The notes under the pieces are model-generated. The model was not told the DNA's origin, searched no databases, and was given only the letters and a program-made list of their open reading frames with translations. The position numbers and the translations under genes are program-made. From the NCBI GenBank assembly GCA_033856535.1, contig JAWVEV010000075.1, forward strand, positions 1-7,629: a stretch of 7,629 bases of DNA, given 5' to 3'. The first letter of the stretch is position 1. Each line of letters starts with the position of its first letter. Source of the DNA: JAWVEV01 sp033856535. GTDB lineage: Bacteria; Actinomycetota; Thermoleophilia; Miltoncostaeales; Miltoncostaeaceae. Positions 1 through 4,811 of this stretch are shown one piece after another.

Positions 1-150
1 GGGGGCCTCTCCGTCAACTCCTGGCTCGGGTGGGCCGGGGCCGCGGTGGTGGCGCGCGGCGGTCGGGGCGGTTCCGGAGGCCCGGGCGGCCACCGCGGGC
101 GGGGCTTCGGCGGCGGCGGCGGGCAGCGCTACTCGGGCTGGGGCCGCTAG
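1..150 (+). CDS. C-terminal fragment of an unidentified Gly/Arg-rich protein
   Basis: Reading frame 1 is open from the window edge to a TAG at 148-150 and gives 49 residues. Almost every codon ends in G or C (three exceptions), unlike the other two plus frames here, so this frame is the coding one. The first part (SVNSWLGWAGAAVVA) is hydrophobic and could be the end of a membrane helix. The rest is a Gly/Arg-rich low-complexity tail ending YSGWGR. The stop lies 35 bases before the DUF4097 start, with no hairpin between them, so the two genes are probably co-transcribed. Gly-rich tails of this type occur on several unrelated membrane proteins and on some regulators, so I do not assign a family. 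The 5' end lies outside the window. Confidence 0.6.
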   Translation, partial: GGLSVNSWLGWAGAAVVARGGRGGSGGPGGHRGRGFGGGGGQRYSGWGR

Positions 151-172
151 CCCCCGCCGGGAACGACTCACG

Positions 173-177
173 AAGGA
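173..177 (+). promoter_or_regulatory. Ribosome binding site of the DUF4097 gene
   Basis: AAGGA lies 8 bases before the ATG at 186. It decides between that ATG and upstream in-frame starts inside the Gly-rich tail of the previous gene. The ATG at 181 hits a stop after two codons. Confidence 0.6.
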
Positions 178-185
178 CACATGCG

Positions 186-1067
186 ATGAAGCGCTTCGAG
201 ACCCCTGATCCCATCGCCGTCTCGGTCGAGATCGGCATGGGCGCCGTCCTGATCGCCGCCGGCGACCGGGCGGACACGACCGTCGAGGTCCTGCCCGCCG
301 ATCCCTCCCGGCCCGCCGACGTGGCCGCCGCCGCGGAGACCCGCGTCGAGCTCGCCGCCGGCGCCCTGCAGGTGAAGGGCACCCGGCGCTGGCGGGCGAT
401 CGGGCCCTTCGGCGGCGACGGGTCGGTGGACGTGCGGATCGAGCTGCCGTCCGGCTCGCGCGTCAGCGGCCACCTCGGGATGGGGACCTTCCGGTGCACC
501 GGGACCCTCGGCGACCTGAAGCTCCGTTCCGGTGCCGGCGACATCCGCGTGGAGGAGGCCGCCGCGGTGTCGCTCGCGGTCGGCGCCGGCGACATCGAGG
601 TGGAGCGCGCGACCGGCGACGCCCACGTCACCACCGCCTCCGGGACGGCGCGCGTCGGCCGGAGCGACGGCGCGCTGTCCATCAAGAGCGCCAACGGCGA
701 CGTGCGGGTCGGCGAGATCGCCGGCGAGCTGAAGGCCAAGACGGCCAACGGCGCCATCGAGGTCGAGCGCTCCCGCGGGGCCCTCACCGCCAAGACCGCC
801 AACGGGGCGATTCGGCTGGGCGGCCTGGAGGGCGGCCCGGTCGTCGCGGAGAGCGGCTTCGGCCCGATCGAGATCGGGATCCCCGAGGGCGTCGCCGCCT
901 GGCTCGACCTGGACACCCGCCGCGGGCGGCTGCGCAACGAGCTGGACGCGCTCCCGCCCGAGCCCGATCAGCCCACCGTCGAGGTGCGCGCGGGCAGCGG
1001 CTTCGGCGACATCACGGTCCGCCGGGCCGCGGTCGCGGCCGCCGGCGCCGCCGCCGGCGAGGGCTGA
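186..1067 (+). CDS. DUF4097 family beta-strand repeat protein
   Basis: 293 residues with no signal peptide or membrane segment, so probably cytoplasmic or peripheral. From about residue 115 the sequence runs in regular rungs built on an S/T-x-N/G-G-x-I-x-V motif. Rungs start near 115, 132, 150, 168, 186, 204 and 223, mostly 18 residues apart, with a last one near 271. Clear examples are SANGDVRV, TANGAIEV and TANGAIRL. This is the pattern of the DUF4097 (putative adhesin, LiaG-like) family, which is predicted to form a right-handed beta-solenoid; its biochemical function is unknown. Residues 1-90 form a more irregular N-terminal part and the end is an Ala/Gly-rich tail. The start is the ATG with AAGGA 8 bases upstream. 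In other actinobacteria such genes often sit beside small regulators or membrane proteins; here only the tail of the upstream neighbour is visible. The family call is firm, the role is not. Confidence 0.88.
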   Translation: MKRFETPDPIAVSVEIGMGAVLIAAGDRADTTVEVLPADPSRPADVAAAAETRVELAAGALQVKGTRRWRAIGPFGGDGSVDVRIELPSGSRVSGHLGMGTFRCTGTLGDLKLRSGAGDIRVEEAAAVSLAVGAGDIEVERATGDAHVTTASGTARVGRSDGALSIKSANGDVRVGEIAGELKAKTANGAIEVERSRGALTAKTANGAIRLGGLEGGPVVAESGFGPIEIGIPEGVAAWLDLDTRRGRLRNELDALPPEPDQPTVEVRAGSGFGDITVRRAAVAAAGAAAGEG

Positions 1068-1071
1068 CCTC

Positions 1072-1114
1072 CGGATCCCGCAGTTGGCGCTGACGGCGCC
1101 TACGGCGGGATCCG
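1072..1114. terminator. Large inverted repeat between convergent genes, candidate bidirectional terminator
   Basis: A perfect 10-bp stem, CGGATCCCGC (1072-1081) with GCGGGATCCG (1105-1114), encloses a second 5-bp stem, GGCGC (1086-1090) with GCGCC (1096-1100), and a 5-base loop. It starts 4 bases after the DUF4097 stop and ends 17 bases before the SDR stop. There is no U-tract on either side, which is common for high-GC actinobacterial hairpins. The structure is seen directly; the terminator role is inferred from position. Confidence 0.6.
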
Positions 1115-1131
1115 CGGCAGGGCCGCCGCCC

Positions 1132-1896
1132 CTAGTCGATCAGCGCCCCGCAGCTGATGTTCAGGGTCGCCGCCGTCATGGTGCGCGCCCAGTCGGAGGC
1201 GGCGAAGACGGCCACGTTGCCGACGTCCTCCAGCGTCGCGGCCCGCCCGAGGAGGGTCTGCCCCGCGATCATCTCGGCGATGCTCCCCTTCTGCTCGTAC
1301 TCGTCGGGAAACGAGTTGGGGACGCCGCCGGTCTCGAGGGTGACCACGCGGATCCCGTGGGGTCCGAGCTCGACCGAGAGCTGCCGGCGCATGGTCTCGA
1401 TCGCGTCGAAGGCGACCTGGGTGCCGCCCAGGTAGTAGTCGCGCAACGGGGCGCTGCGGTCGCCCGGGCCGCCGAAGGCGAGGATCACGCCGGAGCGCCG
1501 CGGGATCATGGTCCGCGCCGCCGCCCGGGCGGTGAGGAAGGTCGACCGCGCGGCCACCAGCACCGGCGCCATGAAGTCGTCCACCGACAGCTCGGCCATC
1601 GGGGTGCCGTGGGTGAACGGGTGGCCGATCAGGTTGAACGAGATGTCGATGCCGCCGGTCCGCGCCGCGAGGGCATCGGCGTGCTCGTCGACCGATCGCT
1701 CGTCGAGGGCGTCGACGACGGCCGTCTCGACCGTCCCGCCCGCCTCCCGGAGCGGCCCGGCGACCCCCTCGAGCGTCGCCATGGTGCGGCCCGCCAACAC
1801 GACGCGCGCGCCCTCGCGGGCGAACGCGCGCGCGACCGCCCCGCCGATCGACCCGCCGCCGCCGTAGATCACCGCGGTCCTGTCCTCGAGCAGCAC
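1132..1896 (-). CDS. SDR family oxidoreductase-like protein lacking the canonical catalytic residues
   Basis: 254 residues, a normal length for a classical short-chain dehydrogenase/reductase. The N-terminal Rossmann nucleotide-binding loop is present as YGGGGSIGG (residues 11-19). It is followed by a basic GRT (36-38), which could favour NADP(H), and by D62 in the adenine-contacting position. FNLIG (87-91) replaces the NNAG motif. VELGPHGIRVVTLETGG (175-191) and the C-terminal ending are typical of the fold. The usual Ser and YxxxK catalytic signature is missing: the Ser segment reads ILAFGG (138-143), the Tyr segment reads DYYLGGTQ (153-160), and the only lysine in the protein is K203. It may use a different mechanism or only bind nucleotide. 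The GTG start was chosen because a strong GGAGGT lies 5 bases upstream; the alternative TTG at 1929 has none. Substrate unknown. Confidence 0.85.
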   Translation of the reverse strand: MLLEDRTAVIYGGGGSIGGAVARAFAREGARVVLAGRTMATLEGVAGPLREAGGTVETAVVDALDERSVDEHADALAARTGGIDISFNLIGHPFTHGTPMAELSVDDFMAPVLVAARSTFLTARAAARTMIPRRSGVILAFGGPGDRSAPLRDYYLGGTQVAFDAIETMRRQLSVELGPHGIRVVTLETGGVPNSFPDEYEQKGSIAEMIAGQTLLGRAATLEDVGNVAVFAASDWARTMTAATLNISCGALID

Positions 1897-1901
1897 GTCC
1901 G

Positions 1902-1909
1902 ACCTCCCC
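1902..1909 (-). promoter_or_regulatory. Strong ribosome binding site setting the SDR start
   Basis: On the minus strand this reads GGGGAGGT, with the core 5 bases before the GTG at 1896. It moves the start 11 codons inside the longest open frame, which begins with a TTG at 1929 lacking any purine-rich leader. Confidence 0.7.
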
Positions 1910-1992
1910 GGTCTCGTTGTCCTGCCCAAGATGACCGCGCGAAGGGGTGGAAGTCATCGCCGGCGCCGATTCGACAGACTCCGGAGACCGCC

Positions 1993-2001
1993 GGGAGGAG
2001 G
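1993..2001 (+). promoter_or_regulatory. Strong ribosome binding site of the VOC gene
   Basis: GGGAGGAGG lies 8 bases before the ATG at 2010. It favours that ATG over an in-frame GTG at 1947, whose purine run abuts the codon too closely. Confidence 0.7.
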
Positions 2002-2009
2002 CCCGAGCC

Positions 2010-2399
2010 ATGAGCGAGCACGACCGTCTCGCCAGCGTCCGCTATCTCGTCGACGACGTGGAGGCCGCCGTCGCCTTCTACGTCGCCCAGCTGGGCTTCG
2101 AGCTCGGGACCGACGCGATCCCGGCCTTCGCCGACGTGGTGCGCGGGCCCCTGCGACTGCTGCTGTCGGGCGCCGCGAGCTCCGGCGCGCGCTCGACGCC
2201 GGTGGACCACGCGGCCGCCGGCCGCAACCGCATCCACCTCGTGGTGGACGACCTCGAGGCCGAGATCGCCCGCCTGCGCGATGCGGGCGTGCCGTTCCGC
2301 AGCGAGGTCGTGTCCGGCCCGGGCGGCCACCAGGTCCTGATCGCGGACCCCGCCGGCAACCTGGTGGAGCTCTTCCAACCGAGACAGCCCGAGCCGTAG
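2010..2399 (+). CDS. VOC family (glyoxalase/bleomycin-resistance fold) protein
   Basis: 129 residues, the usual size of a single-domain vicinal-oxygen-chelate protein made of two beta-alpha-beta-beta-beta modules. Module one includes VRYLVDDVEAAVAFYVAQLG (10-29), the standard strand-helix ending in FY...LGF. Module two begins NRIHLVVDDLEAEIARLRDAG (73-93) and closes with the family signature DPAGNLVELFQP (113-124). H76 and E120 match two of the four usual metal ligands. The first-strand histidine position appears to be S9, and no glutamate is evident in the fourth strand (LRLLLSG, 48-54), so metal binding may be altered or absent. Family members include glyoxalase I, extradiol dioxygenases and drug-binding resistance proteins, and the sequence does not tell which. 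It is divergent from the SDR gene and may share a control region with it. Confidence 0.87.
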   Translation: MSEHDRLASVRYLVDDVEAAVAFYVAQLGFELGTDAIPAFADVVRGPLRLLLSGAASSGARSTPVDHAAAGRNRIHLVVDDLEAEIARLRDAGVPFRSEVVSGPGGHQVLIADPAGNLVELFQPRQPEP

Positions 2400-2427
2400 G
2401 CCGAGTACCTGGACGTCACCTACATGG

Positions 2428-2459
2428 CGCTCCCCGGGGTGCCCCGAACGCCCGGAGCG
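2428..2459. terminator. Nested inverted repeat between convergent genes, possible bidirectional terminator
   Basis: CGCTCC (2428-2433) pairs with GGAGCG (2454-2459), enclosing CGGGG-TG-CCCCG (2435-2446), whose innermost pair would open to give a usable loop. The right arm abuts the TGA of the minus-strand gene. No U-tract is present. The role is inferred from position between two converging genes. Confidence 0.4.
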
Positions 2460-4811
2460 TCAGCGCCGCAGCTTCGTGATCTTCTCGATCGCCTGACGGC
2501 TGTCGACGCGGTCGACCTCGGCGCGGTCGGAGCCGGGGCCGCCGCGCACCCTGTCGCGGATCCGGTCGATCGCGAGGATCACGTCACGCCCGGCGCCGCC
2601 ATCGAGCTTGTCGCGCCCGCCACCGCCCACGAGACGGTCCCTCCCCGCCCCGCCGCGCAGGTCGTCGGCGCCCCCGCCGCCCAGGAGGACGTCGTTCCCC
2701 GTCCCGCCGAGGAGCAGGTCGTTCCCGCCCAGGCCCGTGATCCGGTCGTTCCCGCCGAAGCCGCAGATCACGTCGCGCTTGGCGGTGCCGCGCAGGCGGT
2801 CCGCGCGGGGCGTGCCGCGCACGACGTGCCGGCCCGCCGGGACGACGCCGGGGCAGGTCTTGCCGGGCGCCGTCGGGGGCTTCGGCGTGGTGGGCGTCGT
2901 CGGGGTCGTCGGCGTGGTCGGCTGCTGCGGCGTGTCGTCGTCCTGGATCCGGAGCACCGCGCCGGCCGGCGTCCCGAGGCCGGTGGGCGCGTCGGCGAGC
3001 GTGAGCACGACGCTCTCCTCGGACTCCTTCAGCGCGTCCTGGGTGATCGGCACGACGACCTCGGCGCTCGCCGCGCCGTCGCGGAACGCGATCCGGCGGG
3101 TGAACGGGGTGAAGTCGGCCGCGCTCGCGCCGGCGGGGCTCGCCGAGACGGTCACCTGCGCGGTGCCGTCGGCGCCGCCCTGGCGTACCAGGGTGACGGT
3201 GGCCTGTCCCGCGCCCTCGGCGACGGTCGCATCGGCCGCCGAGAAGGCGATCCGCCCGGGCGCGGCGGCGGCGATGTCCTTGATCGCGGAGAACAGGGGG
3301 CCGAGCGGCCCGAGGGAGATCGGGGCGGCGGGGGGTTGAAGGATGCTCAGCCCCGTGCCGGGCCCGGCCGGGTTCGACAGGAACATGGCGCCGTCGACCG
3401 GAGCCACGTCGAGGCCGGCCGGCTCGGTGATGTCGAACGGGGCCAGCGGCTGGATCGCCGCCACCGAGCCCAGGTCGGGCAGCGGGACGCCGCCCGGCCC
3501 GCCGATCACGACAAGGGCGTCGGCCGTCGCGTCGACGCCGAAGAGCGTCGTCGCGCCCGCGGCGGGGTTCGAGTACGCGATCGCCGAGGTCGCGACCGCC
3601 GGGGTCGCGATCGCGGTGTCGGCCGTCCCCGCCCCGGTCGCCGGGTCGACGCGCAGGTTGCGGTCGTCCGCGTCGACGATCCGCAGGACGTCCCGGATCG
3701 GGTCGAAGTCCATCCCGACCCCCGGGGCCAGGCCCGCCGCCACCGGGCCCGCGCCGACCGCCGTCGCGGCGCCGGTCGCGGTGTCGATCGTCCAGAGGCG
3801 CGCCGCCGCGTCGAGCGCGTAGAGCTGCCCCGTCGCCGGCCGCACGTCGATCGCGACCAGCGGCACCCCGGGCGACAACCCGGTCACGGTCAGCGGATCG
3901 CCGATCGGCGCGCTGGGGAAGCTGCTGCGGACCCGCAGGAGCGTCCCCGGCTGCTGCAGCAGCCAGAGGGAGACCGGCCGGGACGCGACCGCGATGTCGC
4001 GGAGGGCGGCACCCGAGCCGATCGGGCCCAGGAACGTCGCGGCGCCGGTGCTCGGGTTGACCGCGTAGAGCCCGGTGGTCGCGCCGACCTGGAAGGCCCC
4101 CAGCAGGCGGCCGCCGTGGGGGGAGATGTCGAGCCCGACGCGCGGCAGGACGTTCATCCCCAACGCGCCGATCGGCGTGACGATGCCGGTGTTCGGCGAT
4201 GGCGTGCCGCCCTCGCCGCCGATCATGACCAGGGTGTCGGCGAGGCTGTCGATGCCGAAGGCGGTCGTGGCGGTCGCGCCGGGCGCGCTGTTGGAGTACG
4301 CCAGGCCGGTCACGGCGCCGGCCGTGTCGAGCGCCGCGTCGCCCTGCGGCCCCGGGTTCATCGGGTCGGCGTCGACGCCCGCGCCGGTGTCGGGGTTGAG
4401 GCGCATGTTCTCGTCGAGGTTCGAGACGACCCGAATGCGGTCGCTGACCGGGTTGAAGTCCATGTCCGGCTCGGCGCCCACGATCGCCGGCGCGAACGGC
4501 TCGGACCCGACCGCGGTGGCCACGCCCGTCGCCGGCGCGATCGCGTACAGACGGTCCTGCGCGCCGATCGCGTAGAGGCGCCCGTCGGCCGGGCGGATGT
4601 CGAGGCCCACGATCTCGTCGCCCGGCGCGAGGCCGGTGATCGGGACCGACGCGGTGATCTCGCTCGGGGCCGTCGACGGGAACGTGATGAGGCTGCCCGA
4701 CTGGGTCACGCCGTTGACCGTCTCCGCCTGGGCCTGCGCGGCCCAGGCGAGGCAGGCCGACGCCGCCAGCCCCGCGGCGAGCGCCCGGACGGCCCGGGAC
4801 CCCTTCCGCAT
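2460..4811 (-). CDS. Secreted DUF4394 x2 / Calx-beta / RTX calcium-binding repeat protein (alternative independent start)
   Basis: Read from the internal ATG this is a self-contained 783-residue exported protein. Residues 1-29 are a Sec signal peptide: basic MRKGSRAVR, a hydrophobic core, and cleavage after AQAQA. Two DUF4394 domains follow, at about 35-277 and 281-517, each with the hallmark series RPA.G.LYA, ATG.AT.VG, MDF.P..D.LR and (N)LR(L/V).P.TGAG. A Calx-beta domain (about 520-626) ends in RIQDDD. Then come a Pro-Thr-Thr linker (631-643) and RTX nonapeptides (about 684-745). Calx-beta and RTX modules bind calcium outside the cell, so a surface or matrix role is likely, but no enzymatic activity is visible. 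C653 and C683 are the only cysteines of the mature part and may form a disulfide. No clear ribosome binding site precedes the ATG. This entry is an alternative to the fused reading, not a second gene in addition to it. Confidence 0.65.
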   Translation of the reverse strand: MRKGSRAVRALAAGLAASACLAWAAQAQAETVNGVTQSGSLITFPSTAPSEITASVPITGLAPGDEIVGLDIRPADGRLYAIGAQDRLYAIAPATGVATAVGSEPFAPAIVGAEPDMDFNPVSDRIRVVSNLDENMRLNPDTGAGVDADPMNPGPQGDAALDTAGAVTGLAYSNSAPGATATTAFGIDSLADTLVMIGGEGGTPSPNTGIVTPIGALGMNVLPRVGLDISPHGGRLLGAFQVGATTGLYAVNPSTGAATFLGPIGSGAALRDIAVASRPVSLWLLQQPGTLLRVRSSFPSAPIGDPLTVTGLSPGVPLVAIDVRPATGQLYALDAAARLWTIDTATGAATAVGAGPVAAGLAPGVGMDFDPIRDVLRIVDADDRNLRVDPATGAGTADTAIATPAVATSAIAYSNPAAGATTLFGVDATADALVVIGGPGGVPLPDLGSVAAIQPLAPFDITEPAGLDVAPVDGAMFLSNPAGPGTGLSILQPPAAPISLGPLGPLFSAIKDIAAAAPGRIAFSAADATVAEGAGQATVTLVRQGGADGTAQVTVSASPAGASAADFTPFTRRIAFRDGAASAEVVVPITQDALKESEESVVLTLADAPTGLGTPAGAVLRIQDDDTPQQPTTPTTPTTPTTPKPPTAPGKTCPGVVPAGRHVVRGTPRADRLRGTAKRDVICGFGGNDRITGLGGNDLLLGGTGNDVLLGGGGADDLRGGAGRDRLVGGGGRDKLDGGAGRDVILAIDRIRDRVRGGPGSDRAEVDRVDSRQAIEKITKLRR

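Larger units (their letters stand above)
1897..2009. promoter_or_regulatory. Divergent intergenic region between the SDR and VOC genes
   Basis: These 113 bases separate two genes transcribed away from each other, so both promoters should lie here. I see both ribosome binding sites but no convincing -35/-10 pair for either gene. The role is inferred from layout only. Confidence 0.4.

Noticed and set aside
1971..1976. A TGTCGA element on the minus strand upstream of the SDR gene, as a possible ECF42 target
   Set aside because: No CGTC or CGAC lies 16-17 bases downstream, so the promoter pair is incomplete.
1947..2009. Upstream extension of the VOC protein to a GTG at 1947
   Set aside because: The added residues do not fit the VOC fold, and the ATG at 2010 has a strong, well-spaced ribosome binding site.
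2577..2762. Regular spacing of similar short units, as in a CRISPR array
   Set aside because: The 27-base period encodes RTX nonapeptides in frame. There are no identical direct repeats with unrelated spacers.
4743..4760. A permissive lipobox (ASAC, cysteine at residue 20) in the signal peptide of the secreted protein
   Set aside because: The hydrophobic stretch continues past the cysteine to a good signal peptidase I site, AQAQA, and the -3 position is Ala rather than Leu. Ordinary secretion is more likely.
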